Origin: Streptomyces sp. NBC_00193
Lineage (GTDB): Bacteria; Actinomycetota; Actinomycetes; Streptomycetales; Streptomycetaceae
DNA length: 64,000 nt
Assembly: GCF_026342735.1 (NCBI RefSeq)
Contig: NZ_JAPEMM010000001.1
Location: forward strand, 4,278,001 to 4,342,000
Direction: 5' to 3'
The notes under the pieces were generated by a model. That model was not told the origin of the DNA, searched no databases, and was given only the letters and a program-made list of their open reading frames with translations. Below, one piece after another: positions 8,894 through 16,542 of this stretch; the stretch's first letter is position 1, and each line of letters opens with the position of its first letter. The translations under genes and the position numbers were made by a program.

Positions 8894-9652
8894 TTACGCG
8901 GTGGCCAGTTCGAGCGGCTGCTCCCGCGGCTGCTCCCGTCCGACGGGTCCTGCTACGGGTCCTGCGAGCGCGGCGGTGGCTTCGTCGTAGCGCTGGAGCA
9001 CCAGCCGGGCCAGCGCCGGATGCGCGCCCAGCGGGGCGGCGGCCGGGCCCGGCGCGGCGGCGGCGCTCGCGGCGGCGAAGCGGCCCGGGGCGGTGAAGTA
9101 GGAGGCGACCGCGACCCGGTGGAGGCCCCGCGCGGCCAGGGCCCGTACGGCGGCGGGCACGGAGGGCGTGGTGCCCGAGGCGTAGGCGGCCACCACGGGC
9201 ACCCCGCCGAGGCGTTCCGAGAGCAGGTCGGCGGTGGCCCGCACATCGGCGGCGGAGTCGGGGTCGCGGGACCCGGCGGCGGCCAGCACCACCGCCGACC
9301 CGGCGCTCCAGCCGGCCTCCACGAGCCGCTCGTACAGGGCCTCGACGAGCAGCGGATGCGGTCCGAGCGGGGCGGCGACACGGGTCCGCAGGTGCCCGGC
9401 GCGGGCGGCGGCGGCCGGGAGGTCCCGCTTGACGTGGGTCCCGCGGCCGAGCAGCAGCGGCACCAGGACGGCGGCTCCGGCGGTCCGGTCGAGGGTGTGG
9501 TCCAGCAGCGGGTGGTTCAGCTCGATGTGACCGAGCCGGACGTCGAGGCGGGGACGGAGCTCGCGGACCCGTTCGAGCAGGGCTTCGACGGTGTGGAGGG
9601 CGCGCGGATCGCGGCTGCCGTGGGCCACGGCGACGAGGACGGGCTGCTGCAT
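8894..9652 (-). CDS. sirohydrochlorin chelatase / CbiX-type protein
   Basis: 252 residues. It begins with the chelatase signature LVAVAHGSRDPRA (active-site His) and contains HIELNHPLL and LVPLLLGRGTHVKRDLP, where the second conserved His lies. A second, degenerate CbiX-like half follows (VVLAAAGSRDPDSAADV), so this is the long two-domain form. The family inserts Fe or Co into sirohydrochlorin for siroheme or cobalamin; the metal cannot be told from sequence. The start has AGGAG seven bases upstream. The distal C-terminus is Ala/Pro-rich and poorly conserved. An assimilatory nitrate reductase lies 3 kb away, but siroheme use there is only a guess. Confidence 0.85.
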   Translation of the reverse strand: MQQPVLVAVAHGSRDPRALHTVEALLERVRELRPRLDVRLGHIELNHPLLDHTLDRTAGAAVLVPLLLGRGTHVKRDLPAAAARAGHLRTRVAAPLGPHPLLVEALYERLVEAGWSAGSAVVLAAAGSRDPDSAADVRATADLLSERLGGVPVVAAYASGTTPSVPAAVRALAARGLHRVAVASYFTAPGRFAAASAAAAPGPAAAPLGAHPALARLVLQRYDEATAALAGPVAGPVGREQPREQPLELATA

Positions 9653-10027
9653 GGGAGGACTCCTGCGTGGTGTCGGGGGCGCAGACCGCTGAGCTGCGTA
9701 CCGAGCTGGGCGGTGATCCGGGTCAGCAGCTCCGCCGTGGTCGCGGGCGGAAGCGGTGGGAGGGGCGGGGGGTGGGGAAGGGGCTGGGGGAGGGGATGGG
9801 GATGGGGCAGGGACTCGGGAGGGTGCGCCGGCTCCGTCATGAACCGATCCTGCGCGCGGCAGGTTGCCGGTGCGTTGCGCGGGCGTGACGGGTGTTTTCC
9901 ACCTGCTCACAAGGGGGTGGACGGCGGGGGTGGGTCGGGCCGTGCTTCCCTGCTTCCCTGTGCCCCTGCTTCCCCGCGCTGCCCGCGGCTGCGCGGTGCT
10001 GTCCGGCGGCGCGACCGCCGTCGCTGC
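9653..10027. other. intergenic region with long G-run array
   Basis: 375 bp between divergent genes. From 9758 to 9812 the + strand has about eleven runs of three to six G separated by one or two bases, a strong candidate for G-quadruplex formation. A leftward frame across the same stretch would encode a Pro/His-rich peptide, but it runs into the chelatase gene in another frame and has no independent support. No clear promoter was found for either flanking gene. Confidence 0.5.
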
Positions 10028-10738
10028 GTGCTGTCGCTCGGGGCCTGGGGTGCGGGTGAACTGCTCGGCCGGGTCGCCCTCTGGGGGTGGATCGCCGTCG
10101 GCGCCGCCGTCCTGCGGACGGCCCTGGTGGTCCTGGTGGTCCTGGCGGCCCGGGCGGCCGCCCGGGCACGGGCGGTGGAGGAGTGGCGGGCGCCGGAGCC
10201 GGACCGCAAGGCCCGGCCCCGTCCGTCCGGACCCGGTTCGGGAGCCCTCGCGGTGCGCGCCCGGGAGGCGGCGGTCTGGCTGCTCATCGCCCTGGCGTCC
10301 GCGGCCCTGCTCGTCGCCCCGTTCCAGCAGCACCACCGGGAGGCGGAGCCCGAACTGCGGCGGGCCGGGGCGGCGGTGGCGACGGCCGTGGTGGCGCGCG
10401 CACCCTCGGGCGTGCACGCGCACACCAGCGAGGGCCAGGTGCTGGGGTGGACCTCCCGGCTCGAACTGACCGTCCCCGGAGGCGCGGAGCCGGTCCGGGC
10501 GTCGGCCTACACCTACGAGGAACCGAAGGCGGGGGACCGCGTACTGCTCTTGTACGCGCCCTCGGAGCCCGCCCTGGAGGGCCGGGTCGACGAGCGCAAG
10601 GACCTGTGGTCCGTGGCCGGTCCGGGGTCCTGGGATCCGTTCCCGCAGGCGGACGAGGCGCGCGAGGCGAGCCTCGTGGCCACGCTGCCGGCGCTGGGGC
10701 GGGGAGCGGCGTACGCGGTGGTGCGGTCCCTGTCGTGA
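10028..10738 (+). CDS. two-helix membrane protein of unknown function (DUF3592-like)
   Basis: About 236 residues from a GTG. Two hydrophobic segments (about 13-40 and 78-97) bracket a short basic cytoplasmic loop, followed by an extracellular domain with a beta-type pattern (TSRLELTVPGG, RASAYTYEEPKAGDRVLLLYAPSEP). The layout resembles DUF3592 proteins, whose role is unknown. No good ribosome site precedes the chosen GTG; an in-frame ATG at 9839 would add a Gly-rich low-complexity leader and is less likely. It is followed 97 bp later by the YdcF/SanA-like gene on the same strand. Confidence 0.65.
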   Translation: MLSLGAWGAGELLGRVALWGWIAVGAAVLRTALVVLVVLAARAAARARAVEEWRAPEPDRKARPRPSGPGSGALAVRAREAAVWLLIALASAALLVAPFQQHHREAEPELRRAGAAVATAVVARAPSGVHAHTSEGQVLGWTSRLELTVPGGAEPVRASAYTYEEPKAGDRVLLLYAPSEPALEGRVDERKDLWSVAGPGSWDPFPQADEAREASLVATLPALGRGAAYAVVRSLS

Positions 10739-10835
10739 GGCCCGGGCGGGAAACCGCGGGGACCGTACACGCGTCCGTAGACGACGGGACCGGCCCACCG
10801 GCAGGAACACCGGCAGGACCGACAAGGGGATCGCA

Positions 10836-11579
10836 TTGAGGCGCGCAGGGCTACGAGGTCGGCTACGAGGCATGCCGGGGGCGGCAGCACGGGAGCGGCT
10901 GAAGGCGGTACGGATCGGGGTGCCCCGGACCGTACGGGCCCGGCGGCGGGCCGTGCAGCTGGTGATGGCGGGCTGCGTGCTGGCCCTGCTGCCCTCGGCG
11001 TGGACGCACGCGTCCGCCGGGCCCCGGCTGCGGACCACCGCGGATGCGCCCGCCGCCGAGGTGGCCGTGGTCTTCGGCGCCGGGCTGTGGAACGGCCGGC
11101 CGACCCCGTACCTCGCGCGCCGCCTCGACGCCGCCGTCGAGCTCTACCGCGCGGGGAAGGTCAAGGTCGTCCTGGTCACCGGGGACAACAGCCGGACCGA
11201 CTACGACGAGCCCGACGCGATGCGCGCGTACCTGACGGGCCACGGGGTGCCCGACGCCCGCGTCGTCAGCGACTACGCCGGCTTCGACTCGTGGGACTCC
11301 TGCGTCCGGGCCCGGGAGGTCTTCGGCGTGCACCGGGCGGTGCTGATCAGCCAGGGCTTCCACATCCGCCGGGTGGTCGCGCTGTGCCGGGCCGCGGGCG
11401 TGGACTCGTACGGGGTCGGGGTGTCCGACGTGCACGACGCGACCTGGTACTACGGCGGGGCCCGCGAGGTCTTCGCGGCGGGCAAGGCGGCACTGGACGC
11501 GGTCTTCGAGCCGGAGCCGCGGTTCCTGGGACCGAAGGAGGAGGGGGTGTCGCGGGCGCTGGCCTCTCTGGCAGACTGA
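10836..11579 (+). CDS. SanA/YdcF-like DUF218 membrane protein
   Basis: 247 residues with a TTG start preceded by AAGGGGA. A basic N-terminus and one membrane helix (about 42-60) anchor a DUF218 domain: EVAVVFGAGLWNGRPTPYL, VKVVLVTGDNSRTDYDEPDAM, VVSDYAGFDSWDSCVRA and VLISQGFHIRRV are the conserved strands and loops. E. coli SanA and YdcF of this family affect envelope permeability, but the reaction is not established. The nearly uninterrupted 40-residue basic leader is longer than usual, so translation could begin at a later codon. Confidence 0.85.
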   Translation: MRRAGLRGRLRGMPGAAARERLKAVRIGVPRTVRARRRAVQLVMAGCVLALLPSAWTHASAGPRLRTTADAPAAEVAVVFGAGLWNGRPTPYLARRLDAAVELYRAGKVKVVLVTGDNSRTDYDEPDAMRAYLTGHGVPDARVVSDYAGFDSWDSCVRAREVFGVHRAVLISQGFHIRRVVALCRAAGVDSYGVGVSDVHDATWYYGGAREVFAAGKAALDAVFEPEPRFLGPKEEGVSRALASLAD

Positions 11580-11656
11580 CGCCGCGATCGGAGTATTCCG
11601 ATTAGTCATATAGCTCTTAGGGCTATGTCCGTCGTGTGCGTCAGGGGTGTGGAACC

Positions 11657-12427
11657 GTGGCTCTTGTGGATCTGAGCGGCAAGGTCGTCGTCATCACCGG
11701 TGGGGCCCGCGGCCTCGGCGCGGCGGCCGCGCAGGCCGTCGTGGACGGCGGCGGCAAGGTGCTGATCACCGACGTCCTGGAGGCCGAGGGCGCCGAGACG
11801 GCGGCCGAGCTCGGCGACGCGGCGCGCTTCCTGCGCCACGACGTCACCAGCGAATCCGACTGGGACGCGGCCCTCGCCTTCGCCCTCGCCGAGTTCGGCC
11901 GCATCGACGGGCTGGTCAACAACGCGGGCATCGCCTCCGGCGCATTCCTGGAGCACGAGAGCGTCGAGCACTTCCGCAAGGTCGTCGAGATCAACCTGGT
12001 CGGCGTCTTCATCGGCATCAAGGCCGCGATCCCGCTGATGCGCGAGAACGGCGGCGGCTCCATCGTCAACATCTCCTCCTCCGCCGGCCTCACCGGCCTC
12101 GCCCTGACCGCCGGCTACGGAGCCTCCAAGTGGGGCGTGCGCGGACTGTCGAAGATCGGCGCGGTCGAGCTCGCGGAATCCCGGATCCGGGTGAACTCCG
12201 TACACCCCGGCATGACGCTCACCCCGATGACGGCCCCGGTCGGCATCCAGGCGGGCGAGGGCAACTACCCCGGCGCCCCCCTCGGCCGCGTCGGCCTCCC
12301 CGAGGAGATCGCCGCCGCCGTCGCCTTCCTCCTCTCGGACGCCGCGAGCTACATGACGGGCGCCGAGCTCGCGGTCGACGGCGGCTGGACGGCCGGCCTC
12401 ACGGTGAAGTACCTGACCGGCCAGTGA
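11657..12427 (+). CDS. short-chain dehydrogenase/reductase (SDR)
   Basis: 256 residues in the classical SDR form: nucleotide-binding ITGGARGLGAAAA, the NNAG motif (LVNNAGIAS), catalytic Ser in NISSSAGL, and YxxxK as YGASK. The C-terminal GxELxVDGGWTAG segment is typical of 3-oxoacyl-ACP reductase and hydroxysteroid dehydrogenase relatives. The acidic residue after the second strand (ITDVLEAEG) suggests NAD(H) preference. The GTG at 11657 has AGGGG nine bases upstream; GTG at 11666 is an alternative. A strong hairpin follows the stop. The substrate is unknown. Confidence 0.9.
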   Translation: MALVDLSGKVVVITGGARGLGAAAAQAVVDGGGKVLITDVLEAEGAETAAELGDAARFLRHDVTSESDWDAALAFALAEFGRIDGLVNNAGIASGAFLEHESVEHFRKVVEINLVGVFIGIKAAIPLMRENGGGSIVNISSSAGLTGLALTAGYGASKWGVRGLSKIGAVELAESRIRVNSVHPGMTLTPMTAPVGIQAGEGNYPGAPLGRVGLPEEIAAAVAFLLSDAASYMTGAELAVDGGWTAGLTVKYLTGQ

Positions 12428-12434
12428 CCCGGCC

Positions 12435-12461
12435 CCGGCCGTCGACGCCGTCGACGGCCGG
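12435..12461 (+). terminator. hairpin terminator after SDR gene
   Basis: Perfect 12-bp stem (CCGGCCGTCGAC with GTCGACGGCCGG) and a 3-nt loop, starting 8 bp after the SDR stop codon. No U-tract follows, as is usual for Streptomyces terminators. Confidence 0.7.
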
Positions 12462-12569
12462 ATCGTGGTCGACGGGCGGATCGTGTACGTGGAGATCCTC
12501 TACCGTCCCCCCGATGCACAGGGCCTCACCGGAGGCGGCGGGCCGCGCTGAGGTGGAGCACGCGGACTT

Positions 12570-12596
12570 GTAACGCGGAGCGGCGGCCCGTGTAAC
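12570..12596 (+). promoter_or_regulatory. possible GlnR binding site upstream of nitrate reductase
   Basis: Two GTAAC elements start at 12570 and 12592, exactly 22 bp apart. This is the spacing of successive a-sites in the GlnR operator (gTnAC-n6-GaAAc-n6). The intervening b-sites (CGGCG at 12581) match poorly, so this is a half-match. The site ends 23 bp before the start of a nitrate-reductase gene, a known type of GlnR target in Streptomyces. Confidence 0.4.
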
Positions 12597-12619
12597 ACCG
12601 CCGACGCACGCTGGGCTGC

Positions 12620-14794
12620 ATGCACACCTCGGACTCCGCCACCGCCACGCACTGTCCGTACTGCGCGCTGCAGTGCGGCATGAACCTCCGCCCCGAGCCC
12701 GGCGGCGCGGGCGTGACGGTGGAGGAGCGGGCCGACTTCCCCGTGAACCGGGGCGCGCTGTGCGGCAAGGGCCGCACCGCCCCCGCCGTGCTCTCCTCCC
12801 GGGTGCGCCTCACCGAGCCGCTCGTCCGCACCCACGCCGGGCGGCTGGAGCCGGCCACCTGGGAGGAGGCCCTCGACGCCGTCGCCGAGGGCCTCGCCCG
12901 CACGCGGCGGTCGTACGGGGCCGACGCGGTCGGGGTGTTCGGCGGCGGCGGGCTGACCAACGAGAAGGCCTACGCCCTCGGGAAGTTCGCCCGCATCGCC
13001 CTGCGGACCTCGCAGATCGACTACAACGGCCGGTTCTGCATGTCCTCGGCCGCCGCCGCGCACCAGAGGGCCTTCGGGCTCGACCGGGGGCTGCCCTTCC
13101 CGCTGGAGGACATCCCCCGGACCGGCTGCGTCATCCTCGTCGGCTCCAACCCCGCCGACACCATGCCCCCCGCCCTCCGCTTCTTCCGGGAACTCCGCGA
13201 GAACGGCGGCACGTTGATCGTGGTGGACCCGCGCCGCACGCGCACCGCCGAACAGGCCGACCTGCACCTGGCCCCGCGCCCCGGCACGGACCTGGCACTG
13301 GCCCTCGGCCTGCTGCACCTCGTGGTCGCGGGCGGGCACACCGACGAGGAGTTCATCGCCGAGCGCACCACCGGCTGGGAGGAGGCCCGGGCGGGTGCGA
13401 TGGCGCACTGGCCGGAGCTGGTGGAGCGCATCACCGGCGTCCCCGTCCCCAGACTCCGCGAGGCGGTGGCGATGTTCTGCGCCCCCGAATCCGCGATGGT
13501 GCTCACCGCACGCGGCCCCGAGCAGCAGTCCAAGGGCACCGACACCGTCGGCGCCTGGATCAACCTCTGCCTCGCCACCGGCCGGGCCGGCCGCCCGCTC
13601 TCCGGCTACGGCTGCCTCACCGGCCAGGGCAACGGCCAGGGCGGCCGCGAGCACGGCCAGAAGGCCGACCAGCTCCCCGGCTACCGCAAGCTGACCGACC
13701 CGGCGGCCCGGGCCCACGTCGCCGGGGTCTGGGGGATCGACCCCGACGACCTTCCCGGGCCCGGCCGCAGTGCGTACGAACTCCTCGACGCGCTGGGCTC
13801 GGACGTCAAGGCCCTCCTCCTGATGGGCTCCAACCCGGTGGTCTCCGCCCCCCGCGCCGCCCACGTCGAGGAACGCATCCGCTCCCTGGACTTCCTTGCC
13901 GTCGCCGACGTGGTCCTGTCCGAGACGGCGGCCCTGGCCGACGTGGTCCTCCCCGTCACCCAGTGGGCGGAGGAGACCGGTACCACCACCAACCTGGAGG
14001 GCCGCGTCCTGCTGCGCCGCCGGGCCCTGACCCCGCCGCCGGGGGTCCGCTCCGACCTGGAGGTCCTGCACGGCCTGGCCACCCGCCTCGGCATGCCGAA
14101 GGCCTTCCCGACCGACCCCGAGGAGGTCTTCGAGGAGCTGCGCCGCGCGTCGGCGGGCGGCCCGGCGGACTACTCGGGCATCACCTACGCCCGCATCGAA
14201 GCGGAACAGGGCGTCTTCTGGCCCTGCCCTGCGGCTCCGCGGACAGGGGAGCCCGACGCCCGGGAGCCCGCCCCGAGCCTGCCGACCCCGGCTGCCCCGG
14301 CTGCCCCGGCGGAGCCCGGCCCGGAGCCGGAGCCCCACCCCGGCACCCCCCGGCTCTTCCTGGACCGCTTCGCCACCGAGGACGGCCGGGCCCGCTTCGT
14401 GCCCGTCACCCACCGGGACGCCGCCGAGGTCCCGGACACGGAGTACCCGCTCCTCCTCACCACCGGCCGGGTCGTCGCCCAGTACCAGTCGGGCGCGCAG
14501 ACCCGCCGGGTGGACGAGCTCAACGACGCCGCCCCCGGCCCCTTCGTGGAACTCCACCCGCGCCTCGCGGCCCGCATCGGCGCGGTCGACGGAGCCCCCC
14601 TCGCGGTCACCTCCCGCCGCGGCCGCGCGGTCGCCCCGGCCCGCATCACGGACACCATCCGCGCCGACACCGTCTTCATGCCCTTCCACTGGCCGGGCGA
14701 GGGCCGCGCCAACACCCTGACCAACCCGGCACTGGACCCGGTGTCCCGGATGCCGGAGTTCAAGGTCTGCGCGGTCCGCGTCGAACCGGCCTAG
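12620..14794 (+). CDS. molybdopterin oxidoreductase, assimilatory nitrate reductase catalytic subunit type
   Basis: 724 residues. The N-terminus has a 4Fe-4S cluster motif (CPYCALQCGMNL, then ALCGKGR) typical of NasA/NarB. Further on are the molybdopterin-domain segments GRFCMSSAAAAHQRAFG, SNPADTMPPALRFF, GYGCLTGQGNGQGGREHGQKADQLPGYR (well conserved in assimilatory nitrate reductases) and LLLMGSNPVVSAP. A Pro/Ala/Glu-rich linker (about 535-575) precedes the C-terminal molybdopterin dinucleotide domain (LLLTTGRVVAQYQSG). No signal peptide, so cytoplasmic. Expected to reduce nitrate to nitrite; no nitrite reductase or transporter is adjacent. The stop interlocks with that of the convergent neighbour in CTAG. 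Confidence 0.88.
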   Translation: MHTSDSATATHCPYCALQCGMNLRPEPGGAGVTVEERADFPVNRGALCGKGRTAPAVLSSRVRLTEPLVRTHAGRLEPATWEEALDAVAEGLARTRRSYGADAVGVFGGGGLTNEKAYALGKFARIALRTSQIDYNGRFCMSSAAAAHQRAFGLDRGLPFPLEDIPRTGCVILVGSNPADTMPPALRFFRELRENGGTLIVVDPRRTRTAEQADLHLAPRPGTDLALALGLLHLVVAGGHTDEEFIAERTTGWEEARAGAMAHWPELVERITGVPVPRLREAVAMFCAPESAMVLTARGPEQQSKGTDTVGAWINLCLATGRAGRPLSGYGCLTGQGNGQGGREHGQKADQLPGYRKLTDPAARAHVAGVWGIDPDDLPGPGRSAYELLDALGSDVKALLLMGSNPVVSAPRAAHVEERIRSLDFLAVADVVLSETAALADVVLPVTQWAEETGTTTNLEGRVLLRRRALTPPPGVRSDLEVLHGLATRLGMPKAFPTDPEEVFEELRRASAGGPADYSGITYARIEAEQGVFWPCPAAPRTGEPDAREPAPSLPTPAAPAAPAEPGPEPEPHPGTPRLFLDRFATEDGRARFVPVTHRDAAEVPDTEYPLLLTTGRVVAQYQSGAQTRRVDELNDAAPGPFVELHPRLAARIGAVDGAPLAVTSRRGRAVAPARITDTIRADTVFMPFHWPGEGRANTLTNPALDPVSRMPEFKVCAVRVEPA

Positions 14795-15789
14795 GCCGGC
14801 CCTTCCGGAGCCCCGGCGAACGTGGGCTCCAGGGCTTTCAGCAGGCGGTCCGCGTAGGACTCGGCGGAGCCGGGGATCCCCGGGTACTCCTTGTGGAACG
14901 TGGCCCAGTCCGTCTGGGCGAACCCCTCGAAGACCTCCGGGGCGGGCGGCTGTTGCCCGCCGCCGCCGACCTCGAATTCGCCCGAGAGCCGGAACACCTC
15001 CGCCAGCAGCGGGTACGGCAGCGTGCAGCTCTCCGCCAGCAGGACCGCGTCGTAGAGGTCCTTGCCCTGCGGGTACATGTCCCCGGCCAGCCACACCAGC
15101 TTCCAGGCCAGGGACAGCTCCGGGGTGGCGCCCAGGAGCGGCACCCCCGCCACCACCACGGGCTCGGGCGCGACCGGCAGGGGCTCGTTGAAGACGAAGT
15201 CGAGCTGGACCTGACCGCCCCGCATCCCCGGTGCGGACCAGGGGAGGACCAGCCTGCGTCCCGGAACCCGCTCGTACGTCCAGATGTACTCGCAGACCGC
15301 CTCCGACGCCGGCATCACCAGGCCGCCGTACGGGGCCAGCCGCTCCGCCCCGGCCGTGATCGCGTCCAGCATGCGCCCGGTGCGGTCCTCCTCGATCATC
15401 CAGTCCGCAGGGACCACGACGAAGTCCAGGTCGTGCGGCTCCCGCGCGATCTCCCCGAACCACTGGGACATCAGCACGCTGCCGCGCAGCACCAGCGAAT
15501 CGGCGTCGCCCGAGGCCCCGACCGCGCGCAATGCCACGTCCATCGCCGCCCGTCGGGCCGACAGCCAGGCCGTTCGTGCCGCAGGCTCGGAGAACTGCGG
15601 GTCCAGGGGCCGGTACGCCTCGGAGAAGTGCTTGAGGGCGGGGTCGAAGGCCACCGCGGCCGACTCGCCCCTGTCGCCCGTCCTCAGGGTCCGGGGCCGC
15701 TCGTCCGTCCGTCGCGACCGCTCCGCCGCCGGCTCCGCGGGATCCTCCGGACCGCCCGGAATCGACGGCTTCCACTCCCGGTCACTCAT
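14791..15789 (-). CDS. AbiEii-like nucleotidyltransferase-fold protein
   Basis: 332 residues. After a charged, disordered leader (about 1-45) comes the nucleotidyltransferase core: VLRGSVLMSQWFGEIAR (RGS at 102-104) and EPHDLDFVVVP (Asp120 and Asp122 as metal ligands). The third carboxylate may be in GQVQLDFVFNE. This pattern resembles AbiEii/MNT-type nucleotidyltransferases, some of which are toxins that modify tRNA or proteins. There is no AbiEi-type winged-helix antitoxin; instead it is coupled by ATGA to an upstream protein of unknown fold. Whether this is a toxin pair or a housekeeping modifier is open. The gene seems native by codon use. Confidence 0.75.
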   Translation of the reverse strand: MSDREWKPSIPGGPEDPAEPAAERSRRTDERPRTLRTGDRGESAAVAFDPALKHFSEAYRPLDPQFSEPAARTAWLSARRAAMDVALRAVGASGDADSLVLRGSVLMSQWFGEIAREPHDLDFVVVPADWMIEEDRTGRMLDAITAGAERLAPYGGLVMPASEAVCEYIWTYERVPGRRLVLPWSAPGMRGGQVQLDFVFNEPLPVAPEPVVVAGVPLLGATPELSLAWKLVWLAGDMYPQGKDLYDAVLLAESCTLPYPLLAEVFRLSGEFEVGGGGQQPPAPEVFEGFAQTDWATFHKEYPGIPGSAESYADRLLKALEPTFAGAPEGPA

Positions 15790-16367
15790 CGCGTGTCCCC
15801 CTCCTCGATCCACCCGTCGTCCACCGACAGGTCGCTGTCGTACAGCACGAACTCCCGCTCCTCCGAGCGGATCTCGTACCCGGCCCCGGCCAGCGCCGCG
15901 ACCAGCGCATCGCACGCCGCCCCCGCCTCCGCCGCCGTACCCCGCCACCGCTGGGTCACGAAACGTTCCTGCCCCGCCCCCGGCAGGACCCGGCGGGCGT
16001 TCCACGAGACGTGTGCCGCGTGCCGGACCGCCAGGGACTCCAGGGCCGGACGGTCCCAGTCCGCGGGGAGCCGCAGTTTGAGGTGGTGCTCGAAGTACCC
16101 GCCGCCCGGCCCCGGGGGCTCCGCGGTCCACGGGACGGTCTCCACCTTGACCCGGACCGGGTCGAAGCCGGCCGCGCGCAGCCGGGGCACCAGGACCTCG
16201 TGCCCGTCCCGGTCGGGCAGCGTCAGCATCGGCTGCGAGGGCATCCGGCCCCGGGCCAGCACGATGTGGGTCACCTTCAACTCCCGCTCCACCGCCCAGG
16301 ATTCGAGCCGCGCCAGCTCCACCGGACCGGGGCAGCGCACGGTGACGTGGGTTTCGTACACAGACAT
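15786..16367 (-). CDS. unknown protein with two-fold internal repeat, coupled to nucleotidyltransferase
   Basis: 193 residues, no signal peptide. The two halves look alike: each opens with a strand carrying His (ETHVTVRC with His7; FEHHLKLRL with His94/His95), then a helix (LARLESWAVE; ALESLAVRHA), a basic strand and a closing helix-strand (LRAAGFDPVRVKVE; LAGAGYEIRSEER). The first half shows H-x-T as in 2H phosphoesterases, but the second has H-x-K, so the activity is uncertain. ATG at 16367 has GAGAGGA eight bases upstream; its stop overlaps the next start (ATGA). No function is assigned. It is divergent from hrdA. Confidence 0.75.
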   Translation of the reverse strand: MSVYETHVTVRCPGPVELARLESWAVERELKVTHIVLARGRMPSQPMLTLPDRDGHEVLVPRLRAAGFDPVRVKVETVPWTAEPPGPGGGYFEHHLKLRLPADWDRPALESLAVRHAAHVSWNARRVLPGAGQERFVTQRWRGTAAEAGAACDALVAALAGAGYEIRSEEREFVLYDSDLSVDDGWIEEGDTR

Positions 16368-16542
16368 GACCACGATCCTCTCGGACATGCGTCCGATCCG
16401 CATCGGGGTTCTGGTCCGGGGGTAACCATGGGTCACGCACCGGACCCAGAAAGTGGTCGCACGCCCCTCGTGGCAGCGATGTGTCGTACCCCACACTGAG
16501 GTGCGGTGCACCCGTCCTCGGAGCCCTGTGGAGGTCGCCCCC

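Noticed and set aside
9517..9840. Leftward frame encoding a Pro/His-rich peptide upstream of the chelatase gene
   Set aside because: It is the complement of the G-run array, has no ribosome site, and continues into the chelatase gene in a different frame.
12500..15775. Very long leftward open frame opposite the nitrate reductase
   Set aside because: Antisense shadow of a strongly conserved gene; composition is Gly/Arg/Pro-rich with no domain. Long antisense frames are normal at this GC content.
14791..16367. AbiE toxin-antitoxin system
   Set aside because: The nucleotidyltransferase resembles AbiEii, but the partner is not the winged-helix AbiEi antitoxin, so the full assignment is not supported.
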